A stretch of DNA of 35,026 bases from Adlercreutzia wanghongyangiae (lineage in GTDB: Bacteria > Actinomycetota > Coriobacteriia > Coriobacteriales > Eggerthellaceae). This document shows, piece after piece, positions 24,704 to 32,369 of this stretch. The DNA lies in the NCBI RefSeq assembly GCF_035989245.1, contig NZ_JAYMFF010000017.1, positions 1 through 35,026 of the forward strand, given 5' to 3'. How positions within the stretch are numbered: the stretch's first letter is position 1; every line of letters starts with the position of its first letter. Position numbers and translations under genes: made by a program. Under the pieces are notes generated by a model. That model ran no database searches, was not told the DNA's origin, and saw only the letters and a program-made list of their open reading frames with translations.

Positions 24704-25270
24704 CTAGTGCGAGTGCACCATAGAATCGCCGCGATTCTCGGAATCGCGCTGGTACCACTCGATGAACAGGTCCACCGCACCGTTCGCGATGAACGCACCG
24801 CCGAGCACCAGCACAAAGGTCATGGAAGCGCCCCAAGGGTTCACCACGATAAGCACGCCGCCGACGCCCACGACGACAGCCGCCACCAGCACCGCGATCC
24901 AGATGCTGCTGCCGAAGTTGCGCAGAGCGAAGGCACGCACCACATTCACGATAGCGCACAGGATGAGCACCACACCGAGCACCACCGAGAAGAACCCGGC
25001 GATCACCTTGGGAAACACGAAGGCGATAAGGGCGATGATGAGATAGAAGGCCGCGCTCATGAGCGTGCCCGGATTGCGGTAGCGCACACTTCTCTGGCGG
25101 AAGTACGACGCGACGCCCGCCACGCCCATGAGGGCCAGCGCCACGCCGAACAGCATGATAATGCCCTGGATGGTAATGGATGGATAAATCATGAGGAACA
25201 GGCCGAACGCAATGCACAGCACCGCCTGCACCAAGTTGTTCGACCGCACAACGTCCAGAAACTTCTCCAT
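24704..25270 (-). CDS. HdeD family (DUF308) membrane protein
   Basis: Membrane protein of 188 residues with six predicted transmembrane helices in three pairs, the layout of the HdeD/DUF308 family: LVQAVLCIAFGLFLMIYPSI, a charged loop with YRNPG, IALIAFVFPKVIAGFF, and a C-terminal GAFIANGAVDLFIEWYQRD. In E. coli HdeD is an acid-resistance membrane protein; the role in this group is not known. AGGAG lies 6 nt before the ATG at 25270; the frame runs upstream to 25429 without a site. It stands alone, with a terminator candidate after it at 24602. Confidence 0.88.
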   Translation of the reverse strand: MEKFLDVVRSNNLVQAVLCIAFGLFLMIYPSITIQGIIMLFGVALALMGVAGVASYFRQRSVRYRNPGTLMSAAFYLIIALIAFVFPKVIAGFFSVVLGVVLILCAIVNVVRAFALRNFGSSIWIAVLVAAVVVGVGGVLIVVNPWGASMTFVLVLGGAFIANGAVDLFIEWYQRDSENRGDSMVHSH

Positions 25271-25491
25271 GTTCGCTCCTATCGCCCGACGCCGCAGCGT
25301 CCTCGCTCCTCGCCGATGCTGTTGCAGCCGCCGCCCTCCCCTGCGCCAGCGGGCATCGGTTCCTCTTATTGGCAATATGTTAAAGCGACCGCATAAAACG
25401 GCGGGTCTTAAGGTCAGCGCTGAAAGCAATCAGTTAAAGAAGCCCGCATGCCGTCATCAACCCGTCAATAAAACCACCATCGCGAAAAGAT

Positions 25492-25517
25492 GTCGTTTCC
25501 ATTCTGTCAACAACGAC
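25492..25517 (-). terminator. Terminator candidate after hepT
   Basis: GTCGTT, 14-nt loop, AACGAC, then ATCTTTTCG on the minus strand just past the hepT stop. A six-bp stem with a large loop, so only a moderate call. Confidence 0.4.
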
Positions 25518-25518
25518 T

Positions 25519-25908
25519 TTAGAACCGCGTCGCTTCCAATTCCAAGCCTAACTCATCGCAGTATGCGTGACAGCCCTGAAGCAACTTAGGGAAGTCCTCT
25601 TCCACCACATCCCAAACAATATCGGCGTCCACATCGCCGTAGGCGCGGGCAAGCCGATTGCGAACGCCCTTGATGGACCGACGCTCAAAATCGTAGTACG
25701 CGAGAGCTTCGTCGCTGAGCGAGCCAGCCTCCTTGGTAATACGGAGCACGCGGTTCATGATGGCCTCCGAGAAAAGACGGTCTGCATCCGTGACGGGCCC
25801 CTTGAAGCGCTCCTCGGTAATGCCCAAACGCTCGATCTGCCCCTGAGTCTCTGTAATGAGATCGAATATCTCCTGAACACGGGCGAGATCGGTAGCCTTA
25901 GCACTCAT
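25519..25908 (-). CDS. hepT: HepT-like (DUF86) protein lacking the motif histidine
   Basis: HEPN-domain protein of the MntA-HepT toxin-antitoxin type, 129 residues. HepT toxins are RNases with the motif R-x4-6-H-x-Y; the antitoxin MntA adds AMP to the motif tyrosine. Here the motif reads RNRLARAY (Arg83 to Tyr90): Arg and Tyr are kept but the histidine is Arg88. The usual helical DUF86 pattern is otherwise present (VLRITKEAGSLSDEALAYYD, IVWDVVEEDFPKLL). The start overlaps the end of the MntA gene by 11 bp. The protein may be a dead or altered nuclease. The odd residue should be checked in related genomes. Confidence 0.85.
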   Translation of the reverse strand: MSAKATDLARVQEIFDLITETQGQIERLGITEERFKGPVTDADRLFSEAIMNRVLRITKEAGSLSDEALAYYDFERRSIKGVRNRLARAYGDVDADIVWDVVEEDFPKLLQGCHAYCDELGLELEATRF

Positions 25909-26557
25909 AGACCAGCACCTTCTCCCGCTCGATGGCATCGGCAAGGTTGGGGTTCTTTATCTGCCTGGCCGTCACCACATCGACAGCGCGGCCGCAAACG
26001 CGCTCGAGATGCTTTTGGAACTGGGACACCTCGAACAAGGTGAATGGCGCAGTCTTGTCGTATTCAAGGCGGACGTCCACATCGCTTTCGGCGGCAAAGT
26101 CTCCGCGTGCGAACGAGCCGAACACGTAGCCCTTCGTGATAGCGGCGAAGCGGGCACACTCAGCGGCAACGGCGTCGAGCACATGCGCCCTTTCGATCTC
26201 GCGGGCCTCGAGCGCCGGACCAGAACCAGGCGCGCGATCCTCCTTCACGACCTGAGACGCCTTTGCATCTTCGAACTGAACAACACGAGGGCACGCGGCG
26301 GCGTAGCGCTTGACCAGCGCCTCGCCCTCGTAGCCTTCGGCGATAAGTCGGCGCAACACATCGAGGGATATCCCCTCATCCTCCACCTTCAGCGGCTTGA
26401 TGAGCAGTCCCTCGTCGGTCTGCTCAATGAGGGCGTACTCGGTGAACCCCATATCTTTGTAGGCCTTCGCAGGAATAGTGATCTGCCGCTTGCTGGACAC
26501 CTTGATCCGCTGCGGCGCCATACGAGCCGTCTCCGCCATGCGAGCCACCTCCGCCAT
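25898..26557 (-). CDS. mntA: AbrB-like domain fused to MntA-type nucleotidyltransferase
   Basis: Protein of 219 residues with two domains. Residues 13-57 are an AbrB/SpoVT swapped-hairpin DNA-binding domain (RIKVSSKRQITIPAKAYKDM). Residues 120-219 are a minimal nucleotidyltransferase with GSFARG (147-152), SDVDV (Asp159, Asp161) and a third Asp193, all catalytic positions present. MntA antitoxins of this type AMPylate HepT, coded next (11-bp overlap). The AbrB part may give the antitoxin its own operator binding, which MntA proteins usually lack. The start is uncertain: ATGs at 26557, 26539 and 26521 come from an 18-bp repeat, and the first two each have a good ribosome-binding site. Confidence 0.85.
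   Translation of the reverse strand: MAEVARMAETARMAPQRIKVSSKRQITIPAKAYKDMGFTEYALIEQTDEGLLIKPLKVEDEGISLDVLRRLIAEGYEGEALVKRYAAACPRVVQFEDAKASQVVKEDRAPGSGPALEAREIERAHVLDAVAAECARFAAITKGYVFGSFARGDFAAESDVDVRLEYDKTAPFTLFEVSQFQKHLERVCGRAVDVVTARQIKNPNLADAIEREKVLVYEC
26519..26557 (-). repeat. 18-bp tandem repeat giving three possible starts of mntA
   Basis: ATGGCGGAG(G/A)(T/C)GGCTCG(C/T) is repeated twice, followed by a third ATGGCG, coding MAEVAR-MAETAR-MAPQR. The first two units carry a GGAG core placed as ribosome-binding site for the next ATG. Confidence 0.8.
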
Positions 26558-26660
26558 ACTCCCCTCCAAACCAAGCGCTTGGAACCAAGCCTCCAAGCAA
26601 ATATAGCACAAGGCAACTCGTTCAATCGCATGTAACAGAAACCAAGTGTCTCCATCCATG

Positions 26661-26697
26661 AAAAGGACCCTTCGCAGAGGGAGGGGGCGAAGGGTCC
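26661..26697 (-). terminator. Terminator of the reductase operon
   Basis: An 11-bp perfect stem, GGACCCTTCGC with GCGAAGGGTCC, loop of 11, followed by TTTT on the minus strand, 29 bp past the stop of the iron-sulfur subunit gene. Confidence 0.88.
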
Positions 26698-26725
26698 ATA
26701 CGCTTAATCGGCACAAGCCGAGAAG

Positions 26726-27343
26726 CTACTTGAGGTAGTACACCGAGGGATTAGTTCCCTGCTCGGGAAGCAACTGCTCCCAATCGCGCTCGGCAATAAG
26801 TTTGGAAACCTCGGATTCGGGGTCATCCAGATCGCCAAAGAAGCGGGCGTATCCCACGCATGCCTGCACACACATGGGCTTCTCGCCACGCGCAACCAAA
26901 TTCGCGCACATGGTGCACTTCTCCACCGTGTTCGCCACATGCTGCGGCGCGTCCGCGAAACCTACAGCGAATTCCATGGCATACTTCGGCTCACCGTCGT
27001 TGTACACACGCACCTCATAAGGGCAAGCCTGCATACACGTTTTGCACCCGATGCAAGTTTCCACGTCCACGGTCACAATGCCCGTTTCCTCATCCTTCAT
27101 GGTGGCACCCGTGGGACAAACCTCAAGACACGGCGCGTCGGCACAATGCTGACACGCCACCGGATAGTGCTGGAGTGTGCAATTCGGATACTCGCCGGCC
27201 ATGCTATCCATGGTTTGGCCGCCGTTAGTTTTCACGACATTCCACCAATTACCCAGTGGCAAGTTGTTCGCAAGTCGGCATGAAGTTGCGCAAGTGTGGC
27301 AGCCCATGCATTTTTTAAGATCAATCACCATTCCGTAACGCAT
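26726..27343 (-). CDS. DmsB-like 4Fe-4S electron-transfer subunit
   Basis: Iron-sulfur subunit of a molybdopterin reductase, 205 residues. It has four cysteine groups of the ferredoxin pattern: CMGCHTCATSC near residue 12, CQHCADAPCLEVCP near 64, CIGCKTCMQACP near 97 and CTMCANLVARGEKPMCVQAC near 143, enough for four 4Fe-4S clusters, as in DmsB/NrfC. No signal peptide; it would cross the membrane with the Tat-exported catalytic partner. AGGAGGG lies 5-6 nt before the ATG, and the gap to the catalytic gene is 9 bp. It passes electrons between the anchor subunit and the molybdenum site. Confidence 0.95.
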   Translation of the reverse strand: MRYGMVIDLKKCMGCHTCATSCRLANNLPLGNWWNVVKTNGGQTMDSMAGEYPNCTLQHYPVACQHCADAPCLEVCPTGATMKDEETGIVTVDVETCIGCKTCMQACPYEVRVYNDGEPKYAMEFAVGFADAPQHVANTVEKCTMCANLVARGEKPMCVQACVGYARFFGDLDDPESEVSKLIAERDWEQLLPEQGTNPSVYYLK

Positions 27344-27352
27344 GATGCCCTC

Positions 27353-29806
27353 CTACTGAACCTTTTCCATCTCGCACAAGCAATCGAAGTAGTTGCTCCC
27401 CTCGTAACGGGGCCATGTTTCAATCGAGGTAAGGTCGCTGTAGTGACCCTCGATGAAAGCGTCTTTCTCCCAGCCATGGTCGATGACGATAACGCCCGGA
27501 CGACACCCGTTGTTGATGACAGCCTTAAGCACCACATAACCGCGGTCATTGAAGAGACGCACCGTGTCGCCCTCGGCAATACCGCGTGCCTCGGCATCCT
27601 TGGGACTCAGTTTCACAAAGGGCTCCGGATCAAGTTCTTGAAGCGAGGAAACATGATTGAACATCGTGTGGGTCTTGAACTTGCATCGCTCACTAATGAA
27701 TATCAGCGGATACTGCGAGAACTTCTCGTTCTCGTGCCACGCCTCCAGCGGCGGCTCCCAGAACCAGCAGGATTCTTTGCGCTGGTCGAACTCCTGACCA
27801 GCATTCGCCATAGGCAAAATGCCCTCATGATAGAACTCAAGCCTCCCCGTCGCCGTGAGCGGGAACTCGTTCACTCCGACCACCACCGGCTCTTCCGGGT
27901 ACGAGAATACCGCATGCTCTTCCTTGAGTCGTTCCCAAGTCACGCCCGCAGCTGTCGCGACATCATTGGAAACGCAACCCTCCAGATACTCGTCGAGCGT
28001 AAGGGTGAAGCGATCCTCAAACCCCATAGCTTTCCCCAGAAGCGTGACGATATCGAAATCGGGCTTTGCCTCGAAAGAGGGCTCCACGGCCTTTTCCGTC
28101 AGTTTTAGGAACAGACTCTGACCGGCAATCATATCCGAGCGTTCGAACAGGAATGCCACGGGAAGAACGTAATCAGCATAAGTCGCCGACTCTGACATGA
28201 AGATATCGGCCACAACCACAAGCTCCATGGCCTCGAAGGCCGAAACCCAACGCTGACGCTCGGGCAAATTGCCAATAGGATTTCCGTTATAAACGTACAG
28301 GCCCTTAATGTCGGCCTTGATGTCGCCGCACTCTCCCGTTTCAACCAACTGCGGGAAATGGGAGGAATAGACTGTCGGACCGGGCATAACATCGGTCAGG
28401 TCTGCGGTCGGCAAATTCAGGTTGCCCACCGCCGTCGGAGCGCTGAAATCGGCCACGGTGATGCCGGCACCGTGCTTGCACTCCTGCCCAGTGATATCAA
28501 GCAGCGCGAACATTCCCTCATAGGCCGTCTGCCCGTTGGCGTAATGATCGAGGCCGAACCCTGTAAAAATCATGGATAGACCCGATGTGTAAATCGCCGC
28601 CAGCTCCTCAATAGTGGCAACGGGTATGTCGGTGTACTCGGATATCGTCTCGAGATCCCACTCGTTGATGCGGTCGATAAGCACCTGCGCCGCTGGCTTG
28701 ACGGCAATCCCGTTCACCTCGAACGCACCCTCCACCTCCGGATCCTGCGCTTCATCGAAGGGAATCGCGTTGCTGCCCTCGTAGACGAGAATGCGGTCGT
28801 CCTCACTTCCCGCCTCAGCACCACCGAGATCGCTCAAGCGCAGGTACAAGCCATCCGACTCTTTCACGAGAAACGGACCCACCGTGTTTGTCTGTAGATT
28901 CTTCTTATCCATGAAGCCGTCGCGCATGGCAATTTGAGCCATACCGGCAGCAAGCAGACCATCGGTTCCTGGACGAATGGGCACAAACATATCAGCCTTT
29001 GAAGCCGCTGTCGTGAAGATAGGATCAATGACGATGATCTTCGCACCCTTTTCCTTGGCCTCGGCGACAAGATGGTAGTCGACAATCATCGACTCGGTAG
29101 GATTGGCCCCCCAAATGAAAATGTTGTCGGAATTGAGCATATCCCGATACTCGTTCTGACTATTGGTGAGCTGAACGAAACCCATACGTGTCCAGTTGGA
29201 CATCATGCCGGTCATATCGTAGGTGGATGAACAGCTCGTAGCACCCATTAGCGCAGCGAGGCGCCCCGTGTAGAATACGGAGTTGTTGCTATTTCCCGAA
29301 CCGCCGATAAAAGCAATGGACTCGCGACCGTACTTCTGCTGCAGCTCGTTCCACTTCGCCGTGATTTCGGCAACGGCCTCATCCCAGCTGATGCGTTCCC
29401 ACTCCCCCTCGCCGCGTTTGGTGCCCTCGACACGGCGCATGGGGTATTTGATTCGGTGATCCGAATACATACGCTCGATGTTGGTATAGCCCTTGACGCA
29501 GATTTCCTGATAAGGGTTTTTCGAGCCATCTGGCAATGTCAGATCGGGCTTCGTGATATTCACAATCTTACCCTCGCGAACATGAACCCAGAAGGGGCAG
29601 CCGCACGACGAGCAATTACCCATGCAGCTTTGGAAGTACTTCTCTCCCTCCTCCCCCGTTTGCGCCAATTCATCCCGGGTCGATTCGTCAACCTGCGAAG
29701 CACATGCCGTCAAACTGCCAGCGGCAACCGCGCTCGCGCCGAGCGCCGTCGTTGCCAGAAAGCTGCGGCGAGTGAGTCCGCCCGTGGAGCGTTCTGCTTC
29801 GGACAT
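27353..29806 (-). CDS. Molybdopterin-dependent oxidoreductase, DMSO reductase family, Tat-exported
   Basis: Catalytic subunit of an anaerobic respiratory reductase, 817 residues. A twin-arginine signal (LTRRSFLATTALGASAVAAG, Arg13-Arg14) ends in LTAC, so a lipoprotein-like anchor is possible. Cysteines 61, 65, 70 and 103 fit the N-terminal 4Fe-4S site (with an extra Cys68). Further family blocks: IFIWGANPTESM, KIIVIDPIFTTAASKADMFV, PIRPGTDGLLAAGMAQ, and a C-terminal MGD-binding domain with RLFNDRGYVVLKAVI. The substrate cannot be read off; Eggerthellaceae carry many such enzymes, including catechol dehydroxylases and sulfoxide or N-oxide reductases. The ATG at 29806 has AAGGAGG. No TorD-type chaperone lies in the window. 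Two operators precede it. Confidence 0.95.
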   Translation of the reverse strand: MSEAERSTGGLTRRSFLATTALGASAVAAGSLTACASQVDESTRDELAQTGEEGEKYFQSCMGNCSSCGCPFWVHVREGKIVNITKPDLTLPDGSKNPYQEICVKGYTNIERMYSDHRIKYPMRRVEGTKRGEGEWERISWDEAVAEITAKWNELQQKYGRESIAFIGGSGNSNNSVFYTGRLAALMGATSCSSTYDMTGMMSNWTRMGFVQLTNSQNEYRDMLNSDNIFIWGANPTESMIVDYHLVAEAKEKGAKIIVIDPIFTTAASKADMFVPIRPGTDGLLAAGMAQIAMRDGFMDKKNLQTNTVGPFLVKESDGLYLRLSDLGGAEAGSEDDRILVYEGSNAIPFDEAQDPEVEGAFEVNGIAVKPAAQVLIDRINEWDLETISEYTDIPVATIEELAAIYTSGLSMIFTGFGLDHYANGQTAYEGMFALLDITGQECKHGAGITVADFSAPTAVGNLNLPTADLTDVMPGPTVYSSHFPQLVETGECGDIKADIKGLYVYNGNPIGNLPERQRWVSAFEAMELVVVADIFMSESATYADYVLPVAFLFERSDMIAGQSLFLKLTEKAVEPSFEAKPDFDIVTLLGKAMGFEDRFTLTLDEYLEGCVSNDVATAAGVTWERLKEEHAVFSYPEEPVVVGVNEFPLTATGRLEFYHEGILPMANAGQEFDQRKESCWFWEPPLEAWHENEKFSQYPLIFISERCKFKTHTMFNHVSSLQELDPEPFVKLSPKDAEARGIAEGDTVRLFNDRGYVVLKAVINNGCRPGVIVIDHGWEKDAFIEGHYSDLTSIETWPRYEGSNYFDCLCEMEKVQ

Positions 29807-29928
29807 CTCTCCTCCTTCATTCCCGGGGACCTCGCCTTTGCGAGCGGCGCCGTCTCTCCTCAGCACGGCGGCCTTATCAGTCCCCTCAAACTGGTATTCC
29901 CGAGAATTGGCCAAATTCCTCTGGCGGC

Positions 29929-29934
29929 ACTATA
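29929..29934 (-). promoter_or_regulatory. -10 box of the reductase operon
   Basis: TATAGT with an upstream TGC (extended -10) on the minus strand, about 120 bp before the ATG. A TTGCAT 18 bp further up is a weak -35. The proximal operator fills the spacer between them. Confidence 0.55.
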
Positions 29935-29938
29935 GCAA

Positions 29939-29976
29939 ATTGTCCTATGACAATGCAAGGATTATCATAGGACAAT
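29939..29976. promoter_or_regulatory. Two tandem palindromic operators of the reductase operon
   Basis: ATTGTC-CTAT-GACAAT (29939-29954) is a perfect palindrome; ATTATC-ATAG-GACAAT (29961-29976) is the second copy with one mismatch in the arm. Centres are 22 bp apart, two helical turns. Read together they also make an 11-bp inverted repeat, TTGTCCTATGA and TCATAGGACAA. The size and 4-bp spacer resemble CRP/FNR-type sites. The proximal site overlaps the promoter spacer. Nearly the same site lies before the NrfD gene at 33459. Confidence 0.8.
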
Positions 29977-30015
29977 TTTCAGAACAGGTTATCTATTTTG
30001 AGGATATTCGATTGA

Positions 30016-30285
30016 CTACTTCACTTGCCTTTGATGCACTACCCCGTAGAGCGCCACCGTGTCGTCTTCCTCGTTGTACTCATATACCAGCAGAAAAGGC
30101 TTGAGATCAAGAGTCAGACATCTACTACCAAATTCGCTCTGAAGCCAAGGGCGATTCAAGGTCGATCCAACGGTGGGCACTTGCTCAACAAGGGTGACCA
30201 GATCTTCAAGACGCTTCTGGAGCCGCGCAGACGTAACCTGCCGAACGCTTCTAATGTATCGATCAGTGACTCGCAGCTCAGTCAT
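30016..30285 (-). CDS. RelE/ParE superfamily toxin
   Basis: Toxin half of a type II module, 89 residues: an N-terminal helical part (RYIRSVRQVTSARLQKRLED), then beta strands with SRCLTLDLKPFLLVYEYNEE and VALYGVVHQRQVK, a RelE/ParE-like fold order. Members cut mRNA at the ribosome or poison gyrase; which applies is not clear. It overlaps the antitoxin gene by 8 bp, as usual. The stop lies only about 40 bp from the operators of the reductase operon. Confidence 0.8.
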   Translation of the reverse strand: MTELRVTDRYIRSVRQVTSARLQKRLEDLVTLVEQVPTVGSTLNRPWLQSEFGSRCLTLDLKPFLLVYEYNEEDDTVALYGVVHQRQVK

Positions 30286-30598
30286 TTACGCCCCAAGCCT
30301 CCCGCATTCGAGCAATGGCGCTCTCCGCCCCCACCGTGTAACGCCCTGCTGCTATATCTTCCCGACCTTCCTCTATGGTCGCACGTAGCTCCCTTTCGAA
30401 AAGAGCAGCCTCAATAGCCTTAGCCTTCTCGAGGGCAAGCACCTCTTCAGAGCAAAATACATAAGCAGCATTGCCGTTCTCGGTAATGTGGACCACTTCT
30501 TCAGCAGCCCTGTCTTTAATTTCTCTTTGCTTGGTTTTCAAGGCGGCAAAGGAGTAGATAGGGGTAGTCCTCGGCTCCTCATAGGCAGGAACTGGCAT
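30278..30598 (-). CDS. Phd/YefM-type antitoxin
   Basis: Antitoxin of 106 residues. The N-terminal part (YSFAALKTKQREIKDRAAEE, VVHITENGNAAYVFCSEEVL) is the Phd/YefM DNA-binding fold, followed by a long charged helical tail that would bind the toxin. AAAAGGAG lies 6 nt before the ATG. Promoter and two direct repeats lie upstream at 30624-30663. It is followed by the RelE/ParE-like gene with 8-bp overlap. Confidence 0.85.
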   Translation of the reverse strand: MPVPAYEEPRTTPIYSFAALKTKQREIKDRAAEEVVHITENGNAAYVFCSEEVLALEKAKAIEAALFERELRATIEEGREDIAAGRYTVGAESAIARMREAWGVND

Positions 30599-30623
30599 TG
30601 CAATCTCCTTTTACATACTTGGT

Positions 30624-30663
30624 TAGATACCTTTATAGTACCCAAAATAGATACCTTACTCAA
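30624..30663 (-). promoter_or_regulatory. Promoter and operator repeats of the Phd-RelE module
   Basis: Minus-strand TTGAGT (30658-30663) and TACTAT (30635-30640) with a 17-bp spacer. The 10-mer TAGATACCTT (plus strand) occurs at 30648-30657, in the spacer, and again at 30624-30633, over the expected start, 24 bp apart. These are likely antitoxin-binding sites for autoregulation. Confidence 0.65.
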
Positions 30664-30681
30664 TATCAAATTCAGTTCAAT

Positions 30682-30840
30682 AGATCAACGGATTCTGATT
30701 TGCGCCTCTGCCGCTTCTTCGGTCTCACCGATGGCTACTGGCTTCGCGCCCAGGAAGCCTACGACCTGGAAATCGCCAGGCGCAAACTCGCTCCCGAGCT
30801 CAAACGCATCCACCCCTACAGCCAGGCTGCCTGCCTGTAG
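30682..30840 (+). pseudogene. HigA-type antitoxin fragment
   Basis: The frame reads DLRLCRFFGLTDGYWLRAQEAYDLEIARRK, which is the C-terminal part of HigA/VapI antitoxins (the second half of the helix-turn-helix and the YDLExAR tail). The N-terminal half of the domain is missing; the sequence upstream is the promoter of the Phd-RelE module. No ribosome-binding site or matching HigB toxin is near. It looks like the stump of a replaced or deleted higBA module. Confidence 0.75.
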
Positions 30841-30858
30841 AAATCTAGCTCTCCGCAG

Positions 30859-31791
30859 CTAGCCCTTGAACAGGTCGCCTACGCCCTCGTTGAAGCCCTC
30901 GGCGAAGGCGCTGGGGATGACGACGGTGCCCTTGCCCTCGCGCAGCGACTCGTTCAAAAGGTGCATGGTGCGCAGGCGCGCCACGGCCTCGTGATCGCCG
31001 ATGAGCCCCTCCATCTCGTCCAGTATCTCGTAGATGTCGTGCTCGGCCTCCATGAGGATGATGCGGGCCTTCTTGCGCTGCTCGGCCTGGGCCTCCAGGC
31101 TCATGGCCTCCTGCAGCTCCTTGGGCAGTAGGATGTCGCGCACTTCCACCGAAAGGATAGTCACGCCCCACGGCGCCACCTTCTCCTCCAGCACGCGCTT
31201 GAGCTCCCGGTCCAGCTGCTCGCGGCGGATGGCCACCTCCGCGGCGCTCGCCCGACCGATGGCGTCGCGCAGGGCCGTCTGGGCGGCCATCTCCACCGCG
31301 CGGGTGAAGTCGCCCACCTCGGTGCAGGCCGCGGCGGCATCCCACACGTGCCAGAACAGCACCGCGTCCACGTTCATGGGAACGAGGTCGGCCGTGAGCG
31401 TCTCCTCGGCGTAGAAGGTGGTCACCCGCGTGCGCGTGTCCACCCGCATGGTATTCGACTCGATAACGGGAATAGTCCAGAACAGCCCCGGCCCCGATAC
31501 GCGGCTGAAGCGCCCGAGGCGCAGCACCACCACGCGCTCCCACTGCTGGGCGATGTGGCAGCAGCCGATGGCGAGCAACGCGGCCACCGCGGCCACAACG
31601 ACCACCCCCAGCGTGACACGGCCGCCAACGAGCAGCCCCGCGCCGAGCACCGCGGCCAGCACCACGGCGAACAACACCGCCGAGAACAGCAGCACGCCCG
31701 ACGACGAGGCGCGCTCCCCCACCACTTCCGTGGACACCTCGGGCGCCACGCGGAAGCGGCGCGCGTCGGAGGATTTCTCTTTGCGGGTCAT
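30859..31791 (-). CDS. SPFH/stomatin-like (slipin) membrane protein
   Basis: Protein of 310 residues: a basic N-terminus, two close transmembrane helices (about 32-55 and 58-78), then an SPFH/band 7 domain (about 84-240) with WERVVVLRLGRFSRVSGPGL, TLTADLVPMNVDAVLFWHV, LRDAIGRAS and ILLPKELQEAM, and a coiled-coil region EAQAEQRKKARIILMEAEHD. It matches prokaryotic slipins, which form membrane microdomain scaffolds. AAGGAG lies 5 nt before the ATG at 31791. The GntR/YtrA regulator is 92 bp upstream in the same direction; YtrA-type regulators commonly control such membrane-stress proteins. No NfeD protease partner is next to it. Confidence 0.9.
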   Translation of the reverse strand: MTRKEKSSDARRFRVAPEVSTEVVGERASSSGVLLFSAVLFAVVLAAVLGAGLLVGGRVTLGVVVVAAVAALLAIGCCHIAQQWERVVVLRLGRFSRVSGPGLFWTIPVIESNTMRVDTRTRVTTFYAEETLTADLVPMNVDAVLFWHVWDAAAACTEVGDFTRAVEMAAQTALRDAIGRASAAEVAIRREQLDRELKRVLEEKVAPWGVTILSVEVRDILLPKELQEAMSLEAQAEQRKKARIILMEAEHDIYEILDEMEGLIGDHEAVARLRTMHLLNESLREGKGTVVIPSAFAEGFNEGVGDLFKG

Positions 31792-31883
31792 GGAAACTCC
31801 TTCAGGTCGGGGCATTTAAAACAAACTCGGGTATTCGACGAGCCTGGGGCGCAACGCTTGCAGGCGGCTTTTGCAGGCCGCTC

Positions 31884-32345
31884 TCAGGCCCCCTTCTCAG
31901 CGCGTTCCGCCGGCTTCTCGAAATCGATGATACGCGCCGACACTTCGCCGCGCTCGCGGGCCTCATCGTACTTCAGGCGCTTGATCTTGCGGCTCATGGC
32001 GCGTTCAATATCGTCGAGCTCCATTCCCAGTTCGCGGCACGACGCGATGCACTCGCCGAGCACCGCGTCGGCCTCGCCGTCGCCCTCGGTGCCCATCTTC
32101 GCGCCCAAGTCGGTCACGAACACGCCGCGCCCGCGGGTCGATTCCAGATACCCGTCGGACACCAGGCTCAGATAGGCCTTGTTCACCGTGTTGTAGTTGA
32201 TGGAAATCTCCGAGGCCAGCCCGCGCACCGTGGGCAGCTTATCGCCTGGAGCGAAGGTGCCGTCGTTGATGAGGAAGGCGATGCGGTTGCGCAGCTGCAC
32301 CCACAGGGGCAGGTCGCTCGCAGGGTCAACTTCGAAGGGAAACAT
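31884..32345 (-). CDS. GntR family regulator, YtrA type
   Basis: Regulator of 153 residues. The N-terminal GntR winged helix covers about residues 10-78 (PLWVQLRNRIAFLINDGTFA, LPTVRGLASEISINYNTVNK, YLESTRGRGVFV). The C-terminal part is a short helical dimer region with no ligand-binding domain, as in the YtrA subfamily. AAAGG precedes the ATG at 32345. Its position between the NrfD gene (24 bp upstream) and the SPFH gene (92 bp downstream), all one direction, suggests one transcript and control of one or both. YtrA regulators usually control membrane or ABC transport genes. Confidence 0.92.
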   Translation of the reverse strand: MFPFEVDPASDLPLWVQLRNRIAFLINDGTFAPGDKLPTVRGLASEISINYNTVNKAYLSLVSDGYLESTRGRGVFVTDLGAKMGTEGDGEADAVLGECIASCRELGMELDDIERAMSRKIKRLKYDEARERGEVSARIIDFEKPAERAEKGA

Positions 32346-32369
32346 GGGAAACCTTTCTAATCGCAAGAA

